Assembly (NCBI GenBank): GCA_014706295.1 | Contig: JACSVZ010000007.1 | Location: 35,438,633 to 35,502,632, forward strand | Reading direction: 5' to 3' | DNA from: Lycocorax pyrrhopterus obiensis | Taxonomy: Eukaryota; Chordata; Aves; Passeriformes; Paradisaeidae | Length of the DNA stretch: 64,000 nucleotides | Shown here: one piece after another, positions 1 to 14,060 of the stretch | Layout: every line of letters starts with the position of its first letter | Numbering within the stretch: the stretch's first letter is position 1 | The notes under the pieces: generated by a model | What the model was told of the DNA's origin: nothing | What the model saw: only the letters and a program-made list of their open reading frames with translations | Databases searched by the model: none | Program-made: the position numbers and the translations under genes

Positions 1-350
1 CCTAATAGCCCTGCAGCAGCTGCAGCAGTTGGTAACACTTCAGCAGTGTTTGCATAAGGAGATCCGGTTGGATTGGAATTGGCCACTGGACCTGTGACAT
101 TGGCATAACTGATATTGAGACAGCTGCCACTCTGTGGATCCTCTTGTATCTTCTGGATGATAAGTTCAACAGCTTTTCGGTTTTGTTCAGGTTCTCCACT
201 CACAGTGACAACCCTCTCTTGCAAGTTGATCCCATCAGGTTTCTGGGAAAGCTGTACCCAAGCCCCTGACTGCTCCATTATAGCCTTCACTGTAGCACCT
301 CCCTTCCCTATTATCAGACCTGCTGTGCTGTTGGGAACTATAATCTTTAC
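1..350 (-). CDS. NOVA1: NOVA1, KH2 exon (partial, runs off the left edge)
   Basis: This exon encodes 116 complete codons on the minus strand, starting [11 protein letters not shown] and ending ...[10 protein letters not shown] at the window edge. It holds the second KH domain, including the GKGG loop that contacts RNA (IIGKGG), then the linker [17 protein letters not shown] and the start of the Ala-rich spacer before KH3. NOVA proteins are nuclear neuronal splicing regulators that bind YCAY motifs in pre-mRNA. The acceptor is ...CAATTACAG at the 351 boundary, and the exon opens in phase 0 with GTA AAG. NOVA1 is chosen over NOVA2 from [20 protein letters not shown] and ANTAEVLP, where I recall NOVA2 differing. 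With the 24-codon E4 exon counted, it covers roughly residues 174-289. KH3 and the stop codon must lie beyond position 1. Base changes look silent or conservative, with no frame break. Confidence 0.97.
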
Positions 351-810
351 CTGTAATTGAAAAAAATATATATAAATAATACTTCTGCTTTGTGCATAAA
401 CACTATAATATTTTTGCTACCCTACAAAAGGAAGGAAAAGAATGAAGCAAGTTAGTTACCATGTTTTTAAAAGAAAGGGTTAAAAATTAAACAGAAATAC
501 AGCTCATCATGCTTTTTAATGCCCTGCATGTTTCAAATGTAAAATACGAAGAATTAAAGGTAAAATAACAGGAAAATAATTTTTATCATTCTCCCACAGA
601 AAATACTGCTTTCAGCATAGCACATTTCAGACCAAAAGATTAAGCAAATGTAGCTATTATATTCATATGGAAAGATTATCTTAGATTGTATCAATCTGAG
701 TATTTTCATATGATTCCTCTCTTTCAAGGCTAATGTAGCAAAACAACGTCTTTGGTAAAATTTGTCTGAAATTCTTTACCTTCCTTTAAAACATCTACAG
801 TAGCAATAAT

Positions 811-885
811 TTAAAAAAAAGAAGAAAAGAAAAAGAAACAAACTAAACCAAAACCAAAACAAACAAAAAACCACAACCAAAAACA
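811..885. repeat. A-rich and CAAA/CCAAA low-complexity tract
   Basis: The + strand carries an A-rich run followed by irregular repeats of AACCAAAACAAAC type. It also creates a spurious Phe/Leu-rich open frame on the minus strand. It may be a degenerate poly-A tail or a simple repeat. No coding value. Confidence 0.75.
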
Positions 886-2645
886 TTTGGCTAAACCATG
901 GACAGATGAAATAACTGGTCTTGAATAGGACATGATCTTGATTCTTTAACCTGTGACCCACATCACTGTATGGAAATTCATTATCTGATACCGTGTATTA
1001 TTATTATTATTCAGCCTATGGAAATTAAATTCAACAGGAGAGTACCTAAGTGCTGAGATTTTGAAAGAATAAAACATGGCATTTGTAGATCTGAAAAGTT
1101 TACCAAATGGCTTCAAACAAAGGTTATTTACCTATAAATCCTACCTTTCCTCTTGTTCAAACAAGTTTCAAACTGGCACAACATAATTAATGTCAATAAA
1201 TGCATTACCTATTGACTTACTGCTATGAGTGAAGAATGATGCCCAGGATAAAAATTCAATATTTATACATATTTTTCATAGCTCTTCTTTTTGATACACA
1301 TTTTACAAATGTGTCCCAAAGTTTTAATGCACTGTCTATTTTAGGACATCGAATTAATATGAAGTTTTATCTTACAAAAGTTTTTTTTTCAGTAGCTTTG
1401 CCTTCAGATATCCATTCATCCCAGTTTTGTGGAATATATGTAGGGGCAACACTTTTCAATCCTTTAATCAAAATTCTATGTAAAGTCTCAGCAACAAATC
1501 AATATAAAATACAATTAAATGTTATTAGCAACATTCTCATTTTACTGCCTCATTATAAAGTCAAACTAATTGCAAAAAGAAATATATGCCCTACAAATAA
1601 GTTTTTTTAAGGCTAGAAAAAGCTTAGATATTTCCAGTGGTTATGTTAGCATAAAAATCATATCTTTGAGAATCCAGTGTACTAGAAAGTTGAGAAACAT
1701 TTATATTTTCTACTTACACAATATGTACATTAAAAATAATAACATACCATACTGTATTTTGCACTGAATTGTTTAAAATTATATACATAATTTTTAATTT
1801 CTTCAGAATTTCATTGACATCAAAACAGAACATGTTCTATAGAATAAATAAAAAAATTATTAGGTGCTGACTTATTCTAAAGGTAACGTGAAAGTACAGT
1901 ATTGAAAAGAAATTTAGTCCACCCATATATTAAATAATCCTATAAAAACAAACATCACTGTGTATATACTTAAATACATAACAAAATGTTGTATATATGT
2001 GTATTTGTAGGCAGACTAAGTTTTAAGTCAGGACACCTCCTAGTAATTTTAAAAGTAGTTCAAGTTATTTGGTAATTTTAAGGTAACCTTTTTTCAGTTT
2101 TCTTATCATAAAAAGAAAGAAACAATTCCTAATTTTGATTTGGCATTTCAGTTCTAGATACAAACTACATTAACTAATTGCTAAATAGAAGAATTGCCCA
2201 GATTTTTGATAAATCTATCGATTTAAGGGATTTTATTTGTTTGGGTGCATTTGAGTTTTCTTGTTTTGTTTTGTTTTGTTGTTGTTAACACTCCAAAAAT
2301 GCAGCACTGCACAGCTTTCATTATTATAGTTTCATGCTGCATACTACAGAAAACATTTACTTGCCTCCACTGGTTTAAGACATACTAACAGGTTCTGTGG
2401 GAGATTTAGATAACCAATGTGCATTTTTCTGATCAAGTCAGGCAAAAGCACTTATGTAAACTTAAGTGAAAAACGTAAAACCATAAAAAGGTACAAAAAT
2501 AACCTCTGATACCCACACGTGATTTCAGAAGTAAATAGAATATTTAATGTCAGGGCTGTATTGTCGCACCTCTAATATCATAGCTACACATGCAACACAT
2601 GAAAATCCATCTTACTGTTATATAGCTGGGATTATTTTAAAGGTA

Positions 2646-2826
2646 AAATAATAATATAGTAATGTAGTAAAATAATATAAATATATATAATATTACATAA
2701 TATTATATATATTATATAATACATATTATATTTATATAATATATAATATAAATATTATATAAATATAATATATAATATAGTAAAATAAAATAAATAAATA
2801 ATAATATAGTAAAATAAATCAATAAT
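2646..2826. repeat. AT-rich microsatellite-like island
   Basis: About 180 bases consist almost entirely of A and T, with repeated TATAATAT words. The motif AATATAGTAAAATAAA recurs near both ends, suggesting local duplication. Unstable or length-polymorphic sequence is likely. Confidence 0.85.
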
Positions 2827-5800
2827 TCAGCCACAAAATTAAAAAGGAACTCTTCTTTATGCAACAAGATTTTCCCAACAAGAACCTGGTACTTTTCTCA
2901 CTTGACACACAGAAGTTCATTAGGTTCACCACTAACAGCTCTAGTTATTTGGCAAAATCATCTGTCTAATCAGAGGAAAGATAAAGAATGATCTCCTTCT
3001 CCTTAATCATCCACTCCCTCCTTGTCCAGATATGTTTTTGTATTTAGCATTACAAAAAACATACAAATTATGATGCATTTTGAAAAAAAACCCAAATACT
3101 TTAATTTTCTGGCTTAATATATGTTTGTCTGCTTCTGAAGTAAATAAAAACACCCTTTTCTAAATATCTGATTTAGAAAGGGACTATTGTTTCTTTCATT
3201 GGCAACTCTCTTAAATGGTATTATTTTAGGAATATACCGATAATATCCTTTCAAATACAACCCCTGCCATGGTGAGTATTTCACATACTAATATAGAGGA
3301 CATAATTTTAAAATATATATGTATTAAAAAAATTAGGCAGTATGCATCTGTTTTATATTAGGATAAAAACATTACATTCCAGTGAAAATTCAGTTTGAAC
3401 AAAACATAAATGCATCTGTACACATTTTACTTAAAACGCAAGCAATTCTGCTCTTCTTGAAATGAAGAGCAAAATTTGTATTATTTTGAGATATTCAGTT
3501 GTAACATTCTTGCATTTGTGACAGCTGATTTAAAATTTTATTTAAAAATTTAGATAATTATTTTAAAAAGAAAACATTTAGGAACATTTTTTTTAATGTA
3601 GGTAATATTAATCTTGCTACCAGTTTGTAATTCTCCATCTATTTCTTGTATTCACTAGACCTTTCCCTTGTCTATATATTGGAATATCAACTCTTTATGG
3701 CAAACATTGGTTGTGTTATATAATAATGCAGTATATAACATATTAGACCACAGCGGTCTACGTGCCAGTAGAACAAAAATACTGCAAATAATTTTTTTTT
3801 CTTCTGTTGAAGCCTAAAATCCATATGGGCACTAAGTTAAAAGGTACAAAATGCTACAAAAAAATTCAGAAATTGAAAAATCGAATATTATCTATTTGGT
3901 TTTGTTACCTGCATGACCACCATTTTTTAAAAGGTACTTAACTCCTTGTCTGTCAGGGAAATTGGACAGTGCACTTATTTTCCTTTTACAGGTAACAGGT
4001 TCAGAAACTGATTTGGATGCAGGAGTGAGAAACCTAACTGCTACCCAAAATAAGTGCTCTGAGCTATCCAATAAAGGTATCTTTCACCATGCAGGAAGAT
4101 TAGGTTTCCAGGTTTATGTGTATGCTCCTAGCTATACTCAAATTTGTGCTGCAAAAAGGAGAGTGAGTATCTAAACCAATTATGAACATAAGCTTACATA
4201 TGCATAAGCATACATGTGTAATTTATTTTGTTCAAATGCTATAGGAAGAAAAGAAATGGAAGTACCTCAACCTTTATTTCATGTCAAATAGATTTTATAA
4301 AAATTAAGGACTGCAATTATGACATTTGCTTACTCACAAAGCAAATTAATTACTTCCACAAGCATCACTCTCGTCCTATTTGCATTAGCGTAAATTCAAA
4401 ATCAGGCTCAAAAAGTATAATACTTCTTCCCCCAAAAGTAATCCAACTATGACAAACATAATAGAAACAAAGCAATTTTTCTGTGCACACTTTCAGTGAA
4501 ACATGATTGTGTCTTTAAAAGCCTTGACAAAGGTCAAAGAAACCTAGGGCATAAGAAGGGCTCAAACTGGAGAGCAGTTTGTTGCCCTCAGTTCCCGGTG
4601 AAATCCGTAGAGTTTGATGCAACTCTGCCCATCAGAGGAAGAGGACTGGAACTTAAGGGATCCCAGCCACTGTGTCCAGAGACACAATGCAAACTGCTTT
4701 TAACTTTTGCCACATGAGTAGCTCATATTCACCCTTACATGCTGAAAAATCCTAGACCCCTAAACTTGGTATCAGCTAGTTCCCTAATCCTTTTCAATTT
4801 ATTGGCAACCCACGTGCCTAACCCCATGCTGCGCTCATGTATCATGTCAGAATTGCCTAAAAGTCCTCTTGATTTACCAAACTGAAAGTCCCAGTTCAGT
4901 TAAGTGAGCAGAATAGCATCTACCGTGGAATGCCAGATGTTCGGTGATTATGCTCTGCCACTTCTCATCCTCCCCAGTGCTGCACAGAGATAATCTTCAC
5001 TGAGCAGCTATGAATGCATATGAACACATGCTAAATATTTTCATGGGAAGCAGAACCATGACCAAATCTGCACTACTACCCATGTCCTATAATCCCAATT
5101 CTCATTCCCACTCCTCTCATGTAAACACCTCCAACTACCCATAGCAAGGTTCCTACCCTTTGACTTTCCTACTGCCTCATTTCTTTGCCCTCTCTCTCTG
5201 ATGACATTTGGTCTGGTTATATTATCGCTGCTCACAGTCTCTAGAATTGGGGGAATGGCAATCACAAACTAGCACCTTGTGTGACACCCAGCTAACACAA
5301 AGTCTACGCTGGCATGACACATGCCTGCATTAAATTACACCAGAAGAGAAATATTATTGATTATACAAAATAGCATCAAAACTTGGAAAAAAAACCCCCA
5401 AACAATTCAACAGTGAAAATATTTAAATGCATCAGCCTCTGTTTATTCCACCTCACAGAAGTGTTTCTAAGAGATTGCACAGAGATTAATGATCCAAGGA
5501 TCATTTTTATCTATTATTCAGGTTTCCTTTTTCCTCTTTTATTTTCAGCAGTGTAATTATAACTCATTCCATGAATTTTCTGTAACAGTTGTTCTTTTTC
5601 CTTCTATTAAATCTTTCAACTACTTGTCTAATGTCAGTTTATTGCTTCTTAACAGAAAAACACTTTACAGAAAAGGTTCCATCTAATTTAACAAATTCAT
5701 CTTAATTTCTCACAATTCTACATTTTAATCTCTCTAAAGCAAGTAAGTGCATTCCCTTAAAACTGTAAATTGCTACATTCTATTTAATTTTTTTCTGTCT

Positions 5801-8800
5801 TCTTGCTCATAAATTGTTTTAAACTCTTTAAAACTCCCTCTGGCCTCTGGATTCTATGTTTGAAAATTTCATGCTATTTTAGCTGCTCATGTGACTACAG
5901 GCTTGGAGCTGGTGAGAAGGTGTTCTGAACACTCCAATTACTGTAGAGAGCAGCCAGAGAGGAGTAAGATCACCTAGGATTTTTTTTGTGTGGAAGGCTA
6001 AACACACTGCTACACTAGGCTTGTGAGTAGTCCCATACCATCCATCCTAAACTGAAGTGGCAGTATAACAAAAATCTGGGAGAAAAATCAACTAAAGGTG
6101 TGATAGAAGTTCTATTGAAATCAAGCAGAAAGACAACTAAGTACACTACAGGCAAGATGACGCCTGCATGCGCTTAGAATTCACAGCCACGCTCTGTTGT
6201 ATCAGGACACTCCTGGAAAGCCCCTGGCTAGAGAGCCACTGAGAACCACAAGTTCAAGGCAGCACAAGCTGCTGAAAGGTCATGAGTCATCTCATGTATA
6301 CAGCAGGCAGCCATGCCAGGCGGCTGTGGACAGATGTTTGTTCATGTCAGACTCAGGCTCAGCTTCCAACAGCAGCCTTACACAGCAAATCTCTACTTAT
6401 TGCACATACATAACCTCAGGGAAGTTACTGGAATTTCTCTCAATATTTTCAATATCTCTGGATTGGATTCCATATCGGATTCATACATATGCTGAAATAC
6501 GAATTTACTTTTTCAGAGGTGTTGTGTACTGAACAAACTCCTTGTTTCTCAGATAAAGATTATACATTTTGGCTTTAGAGAAAATGCTTAGAAGGAATAG
6601 AGACACCTTTAGAGACTTTTTTTTAACAGTTTGCTTGATACTTATTTACAAAAATAGGTACATATCCATAAAAAGAGAAGCAGTTATTTGAAAATTTAGC
6701 TAGATCATAATGTAAATAAACCTAGCCCATAAATTGTCATCTTCCCTGACTATGTTTAAATTCTGTAAATGTCACTCCAATTCAGTTTCTCTCTTCCTGC
6801 AAAAGAATGTCTAGAATTGAAATACTGTGTGAACAAGTGCAATGGATTATAGGAAGAGATTAGCTGCTACTTTGTCCCTCAGCATAATGCGCTTTTTCTT
6901 TTTCTTGTCACGTTTGCGTTCGTAAGATTTTCTTCTCATCACAGGCAGTACATATACCTGTAGTATTCCCTTCATATATTTTGCCTGCAATTATTCCAAG
7001 ATGAATATAATTTTGCTACTTCCCCATGTTGCTTCTTTGTGGTATTTCTGACCTTATAATTACAGTTTCTTTCAAGACAAGTCAAGGTTAACTTAATCCA
7101 TTGAAAAAATATCGCAACTATGAGTTTTGTCTCAAATCACACTAGATTATTACAAATATAATAAACTGACAGAGCAAATAGATATTCTAAAATGTTTGTT
7201 TTTATCTGCCGGTACACTGCAGGAGGATTTTGGTCTGATACTGACACTACTGTTTATCACAAGGGTTTATTTTGCTCCAGTCTTAGACCTCCTCTCTCAG
7301 CTGAGGTTGTATTTATCATTTCAACTTAGTCACAAAAACTATCACTCAATAGAAACCTAACTTCAACTTAAATACTTGGGAACAATTTACATCTGAAATC
7401 ACAAGGCTCAGAAAGTCAGAACTAAGCAGGAGAAATATTTACTAGAGACAAGACTGTGTAAGGATGTTTTGCACAAACTGCTCCTTTGGCTTAAATCAAT
7501 ACTATTTTTCAATTAGCATTTGATATTAAACCTTGACTCTTTGAGGTACTTAAAAAAGTCACTCCCACTTCTTTTAGTAACTACCTAATTACAATTCTGC
7601 CCACTTTTAAGTATGAACATTAGGATTTTTCTTTCATGCTTTTAACTAAAGATGTGATTTGGAATGCAAATTTCTCACAGCAAGGAGCTAGCAAATCATG
7701 TCTAAAGAAACAAGAAAAATATTCTCTGGTGCCTTAGTTTGCCTTAGTTATCCTTCTGTCACCAGTGTGTGCAGGCTCTAACTCATAAATAGAAAGGCTT
7801 CTTCTCTCAAAAGCAGAATGTGTGCACAGGAAAGTTGTGTACACAGAAAAAATAATTGCTAAAACAATGTTGGTTATACAGGTGGCTGATTTTATAAAAT
7901 TATCTAGTCCTGAAGAAAGTATTATTAAAATTTTACACTCACATATGCACACATAAAAATCTGAGTAGTTTCATAAGTATCCCTAAAGAAAACATGATTC
8001 AAAACCGTGGGAATGGAGTAAACCAACTCCTCCATGAATTCTCTATGATACATAGTTTTAATAACACAGAGAAGAAAGTTAACTTTTCTAATTTTTTTCT
8101 CAGTAGCATAAAAACAACATTCCATATTTAACGCATTAATGTTTCATGAGTTTCAAATTACATTTGCAAAGAAGTGTAATGTATTTTGAGAAGCTTCATT
8201 TATACTTTTCACTTTTTTATAATTAAAAAAACAAAAAATGAGCTAGTTACATACTAAATTACACAAGAGAAAAAAATTAATAGATTTTCACTCCGTTGCA
8301 GAGAATGCAGTACACATAGAAAATTAGACATCCATATTGGCTGTGCTGTTGTTCAGGTGAAGCATCCTTTAAAAAGACAGAAAGCAGGAATACTAAGAGC
8401 TCTGTCCAGTACTGTCTAAAACCTTCAGTGACGGTAGAATGTTAACCCTATTCTCTATTTAAAATCACCATAGTTTCCCCTCCACCTGTCTTTTTCAAGA
8501 AACCTGTGTTTTTCTCTTCCTTATGTGGTTTGTTGCATGGTGTTCTATGAACACCTGCCAACACTCCACAGAGTCAAGGATGGGTTTCTCAAATGCATGA
8601 ATATTTACAGAACTATTGAGTATAGCAATTTGGGATACTTCTAACTGAAAGAAACCACGTAATGTAATTTCATTACTGGAATTGCTGAAAAAAACACTTC
8701 TCAACACAAAATATTTGACAAAAAATGTAGATAATGTACATTATTTTAAAACCTAATAAGCCTCACTGATGGTATCATTAAAACTCACACTGTTTTACAT

Positions 8801-10916
8801 TAGGCAGGATCTAACTTATGAATGCATAAAACCCATTCCAGTTTCTAAAGTTAATTCATCTTCCTGACAGAAAGAGGGCCAAAGTAGGTGCCTCCCTTTT
8901 TTTATGCTTTCCCAGTCACAGATCTGTAGATGTTACTTTGGCTCCTCATAGCCATTAACTCATTGTCCAAAGAAGCATCACACTGGTTACTTTCCTGACA
9001 AATCTTCAGAAGGTAAATACATAAACGACTAGGACATTTCTGCACTCCTCAAGAGAGTCCTTAAAAGGCTGCATGCATGAGTTTTACATGAACTCCCCAG
9101 AAGCAGATCAGCCATAAACTTGCTCTGAAAGACATGCTGTATTTTAACTAGAAAACTTACACTTGATGAGAAGCGATTATTGGAAGAAATCCTATGGCTG
9201 ACGAGGTTAATAACAAATTTTGGGTGGCCTATAATAAGCAGGCACTTAGGAACCAATTTTCCATTGACTTCAAGGAGACTGATGCTTCCTTTTTTGATTT
9301 TTTTTAATGGCCATGGACCTGCAAGTCTAAGAGAAAACTAACAGTATTTTTAAATATCCCTTTGACTGGAGTAGAAGTTTTCAAGATGAAGATACACTGT
9401 TAAAATTACAAAGCATCACAGCTATCAACAGTGCCCAGTTTTCAGTATAAACTTTGATAAATATGGCTAGAATATACAATTATGTTCTTCTAAAAGAATC
9501 AATGCTGAAAATTGTATGCTGCAATTATGTCTTAATTAAATTCAGAGGAAAGGACAGCCAATAGAAATGTGCTAAGGGACTTGCCATTTCTCTGTCAATG
9601 ACACTTTTCATTGATACTGACTAAAGCTTGAAAGCTTGGAAAAACTAAACCCTGGTTATTAGAAATACATTGAGACTTTTATGTTTCGATATTGATGGCC
9701 AGATCACATTATTTTAACAGCATACTAAACTTTTCCTGAATTAATTTAGGATTTCAATCCAAATATGAAATCATGTTTCAGCATTACTGGTAAGAATACT
9801 GAAAATCAGTCTCTGGAAACCACATTTTAAAAATAATCTACCTATTTATAGGACTGACAGGACAAAATAAGGCTAAGAGTTTTATTTTGTTTTCGGAGAA
9901 TCTTTGCCACAGTTGATTTCTACAAGATATGTAGCACAATAATTCAGCATTCATTTGGCAATTCAGAACAAAATTTAAGTTATCAACTATATGTCACCTG
10001 CAGGAGACCTCTCTTTTAAAAGATACGGAATTAAGGTGAATCAGCAGAACCATTTCAATTCTATGGCATGGAAAATAAGGATTTATAATGACCATTAAAA
10101 AGAGACGTTTCTTTCCTGCTCAAAGCTCTTTGAGATCTTTTTGCGGGAGATCAAAAGAGAGAGTTTGATCATCAGCTTGAGGAGGAACTTTATCGTTACT
10201 CATATCAACAGGTTTGTGATTCTCAAAAGAAGTGGGTAAAATGCTCAGAAAATATGACAGTTGTTAGTCCCTTCCTTAAAAAACACTATTTCCGTATTTA
10301 ATATTTTCATGCTCACAAATAGTCCCCAATTTTGCTATTACAGCTATCATATTCTGATCTTTTGAAAATTGAAGTTTTAAGTGGGAATCTGTGGGACTGA
10401 AAAAAATGGTAGATATTGAAAGAAGGAGGTATAAGAAAGTGAAAGTAGCTGAATGTGTTTTTTCTAAATGAACACCTTTGAGTTTTCATGATCATAGAAT
10501 AAAATAATACTAAACCATAACATCCCCTCCTACATTATTTGTAATTAAAATTCTGGGGTAATTATTCTGTTCTCTGTAAAAAGGTAGGGGACACACACAT
10601 GAATTAAAATCCTTGTGGTAACCCCATTAATGTCTCAGGTCCATGAAAATAAGAGCATATTTATTCTTGTTTTCCCCTACAGACATTTCTTTTTAGCTTC
10701 ATGGTGTTTCTCACTATAAAAAAAAATTAAAAAGGAAAAATGGCACAAAGCTAATGACAAATTTTTTTTCCTAAGAGCTATATAAATACAGTTTTTCTTA
10801 TAAGTTCTTTACTGAAAACATCAATTTTTCTTTAGATATAGATACATTATAAGATGGCAGAGCCAAATAACTTTCAAAAGGAGGAATATTTTAAACATGT
10901 TATCTAGCTAAGCACA

Positions 10917-10960
10917 ATCAAAAAAACCACCCAAACCACCACAAAAAAAACCCAAACAGC
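10917..10960. repeat. A/C-rich low-complexity tract
   Basis: The + strand reads as A runs broken by CC and CCC (AAAAAACCACCCAAACC type). It underlies overlapping low-complexity minus-strand frames at 10904-11141 that should not be taken as genes. Confidence 0.75.
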
Positions 10961-11670
10961 AGAAGTCCTTCTCACCACTCCCACAGACAAATGATTTAAT
11001 AGAAAAACATACAGAAAAATAAATAAATGAAGCAAATCCAAACCCATCTGAATATATATCACTACTATAGATACTTCTATATGCACACACACTACTGTAC
11101 TGTAAATATATACTGCTATGTAAGAATGCATAATACTTCATTTACTTGTAAGTAGAAAAAGTCCTCTTGCACTCAGTATGTAGTGAACAGCTTCAGCTTA
11201 GGTAGAGGCTATAGAAGTTACTTATTCAGCAGTGCCTCTTTAAATCACATTTTTGCAATTCAGCTGATTTTAAAAACAATAAGGAAAAACAAATCCAAAT
11301 GAGTCCATATGAAAGACATGCACATATTTGTACTCTCTACAGACACAATGAGTGGAGCCCCCACTTCCTCCCAGGTCCATCATGTCTTAGAATCTCCCAG
11401 CTGCACTCATGTCAAAAATAAGTCTGATGCACAGACCAAATGAAAGCTGTCCTGGTTTCAAAATCAAGGAATAAAATGCACACTCTGTCACAAAATTATT
11501 TCAAGGGACTTTCTAACCTTTCTTGGAAACCAAATTTCTGCTCTTAACAATATTAGGACAGTTAAACAGAAAACATGCATATAATCATGTCTCTCTAGGT
11601 TATGAAAAACAGTAATTATTAGAAATTTTCACTACAAAAAGGACATAGCTTCCTTAGTGTGGTTTCACTA

Positions 11671-11690
11671 ATGGGTGGATGGATGAGTGG
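11671..11690 (-). promoter_or_regulatory. Five contiguous YCAY tetramers, candidate NOVA binding cluster
   Basis: On the transcript (minus) strand these 20 bases read CCAC TCAT CCAT CCAC CCAT, which is five YCAY tetramers with no gaps. YCAY clusters are the established RNA target of NOVA KH domains. The site lies about 10.8 kb downstream of E4 and 11.3 kb upstream of the KH2 exon, at the edge of the CR1 copy that follows. It could also be a chance product of a short GGAT/GGTG repeat on the + strand. Confidence 0.45.
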
Positions 11691-12182
11691 CCACACACAA
11701 GTATTGTGCTCAGTTCTGGGCCGCTCACTTCAAGTAAGAGCATATCCAGAGAAGGGCAACGAAGCTGGTGAAGTGTCTGGAGAGCATGTGCTATGTGGAG
11801 CAGCTGAGGGATCCCAGAGAAAAGGAGGCTCAGGGGAGACCTTACTGCTCTCTACAACTACCTGAAAGAGGGTTATAGTGAGGTGGGAGGTCGGCCTCTT
11901 CTCCCAGGCAGCTGGTGACAGAACAAGAGGAAATGGGCTCAAGCTATGCCAGGGGAAGTTCAGGCTGGACAGGAGAATGAATTTCTTCACAGAAAGGGTA
12001 ATTAAACATTGGAATGAACTATCCAGGGAGGTGGTGCAGTCACCATTCCTGGAGGTGTTCAAGAAATGATTGGAGGTGGCACTTAGTGTCATGGTCTGGT
12101 TGACAAGGTGGTGTTACATCATTGGTTGGACTTGATGATGTCAGAAGTCTTTTCTAACATAATTGATTTTGGGATTCTGTGA
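11683..12182 (+). mobile_element. CR1 LINE, 3' fragment
   Basis: This is a 5'-truncated CR1 non-LTR retrotransposon on the + strand. The text GTACTGTGCTCAGTTCTGGGCC-like, AGAGAAGGGCAACGAAGCTGG and the ending GATTTTGGGATTCTGTGA are typical of the family. A frame at 11878-12069 keeps the ORF2 C-terminal peptide, including [19 protein letters not shown] and LEVFKK, and is then interrupted by a stop. The copy is diverged and inactive. It is antisense to NOVA1. Confidence 0.92.
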
Positions 12183-14029
12183 TGTCTCCAAACTTAATAA
12201 GCAATGCTACAGGACTCCATAGCTCTCTAATGCTAATAGAGTCTTCTGATAATTCAATTAAAAACCTTCCTCTCAGAGCCTAACATTATGTGTCTAAGAA
12301 GGATCAGAGAACAGAATAAGGTAAAATCAAGCTGTAGGTCTCAGGAAATATATCATTAACTGCAACTAAGCTGCAGCTGGCTGGCTTAGAACTTAATATG
12401 CACCCCAGCTGATTTATATCTTTAGTTTATAAGTATATCTACTTCTTGGTTAACTCTTGTAAACTTGTAGTTCTATGTGTTTAACCAACATAGCCACAAG
12501 GAAGCCACAAGTGACTACTGCTGCAACAAAAAAAGAATACTGGAATAAGTGGAAACAAGACAGAAGTTACGAATTATTTGAGTTAGCAGAAGCAGTTTTG
12601 ATTGGTGCTAACTTAGGTCAGTTATCAAAGTCAACTTAGCTTATAAAAAATCCCTATAATTACAAGAGACAACTGAAGGTAAAATTGCATCCTCCTTGTT
12701 AAATGTGAAGATCCTGGATTTAGATCATACATACATAGCTCAGTAGGAAAACTGTATATATTTATTGTTAAACCACATATTTGCAAACGATATTGTTTCC
12801 ATACATCAGTGCTCTGGGTGATATTTCTCATACAATGGGAGACAAATTTCATTAAGGCAAACTGTCTATAGAAAAGCACCAGGCATATGTAATTTCCATA
12901 TTATTTATAAATAATTTCATTGTGAATAAAAAGAACTGAATATTACATAGGCTATGCAATATAAAAACATTTATGAAATATTTACTGCAATAACAACATT
13001 TGTACTTAAGGCATTTTACAGCCTTAACGCATTTTATAACTAGACTCTTTAGTGAATATAAACATAAAAGAAAGGTATCTTTATATTAAAAAAAATATAA
13101 TAAAACATACAAAAATTATTGGAATAAGTAATATCTAAATAAACACCATAAATTTGGATTTCAAAACGTAACTTTCATCCTATCAAAGGTGAAATCTCTT
13201 CCATTTCTTACCCTGATTCATTCGTGTTCCTACTAATGTAAGGTAGGCATAACTCACAGTTTACTTTGAAATTGGATGCAGTAAAGACAACCATCGGCAT
13301 ATACACACACATTGTGTACAGCCAATCAGTCTTTTCTGTGACTGCTAATGTAATGTGTATCATTAATTATCTAATTAATTTCGACATAATTAAATCAGGA
13401 ATTTCTATAAAACAACCCCTTAAATGCTGACATACAAGAGAAACGCAATCTGTAAAATGTCTTTAACAAACAGCTATGTTATTTCCTTCTGTTTCTAAAA
13501 CTGTGATAATACTGGTTCTAGACTATATTTACAGTTGTTTTATTAAACATTTTAAATTTATTCTTATGAATAAATTTTCTGCAAGGAAGTGATTATCTTT
13601 TGACTTGATTTCTTTTTTTTGTGCATCACTTAATTATACACGTGCACAGGTCTGCATATCTGGAGGTATTGTATTTTGGTTCAGTACTTTTTACTATAGA
13701 ATGCCATTAATCATAGTCTTATCTATTTCATAAACCAGTTTAATTCCACAACTGTACCACTTCAAAAGAGCCCACATGGAGACTGCATTTCAGTATCTCA
13801 TGGGTAGGGGGCAGCTGTTAATTTATTATCACAATTACTAAAATTACTATTAAGAGAATAAAGTCAATCAATTCTTACTGCATTTATAAGTTTGTTAAGC
13901 AGACAATAAAGATAACCATAAAAAGCTGAGAAGCATTGAGCTCAGGTACTATGCTACTTAGAAACATGAAAGAAGAATTTACACTGCAGTGGAACTGCAG
14001 GCTTTAAGAAACTTTAAAGAAGTGAAAAT

Positions 14030-14060
14030 CTAAACCCATCCAATTTCTAAACCCATCCAA
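14030..14060. repeat. Short tandem duplication, 17-bp period
   Basis: The 14-base unit CTAAACCCATCCAA occurs twice, at 14030-14043 and 14047-14060, separated by TTT. This is probably replication slippage. Confidence 0.8.

Noticed and set aside
1236..1610. 124-codon + strand frame
   Set aside because: Composition (Phe, Ile, Leu, Lys rich) is that of stop-poor AT-rich DNA. No domain and no splice context.
10904..11141. Two overlapping Val/Phe-rich frames on the minus strand
   Set aside because: They are produced by the A/C-rich repeat at 10917-10960.
11730..12092. 120-codon minus-strand frame
   Set aside because: It is the antisense of the + strand CR1 copy. The meaningful peptide is on the + strand.
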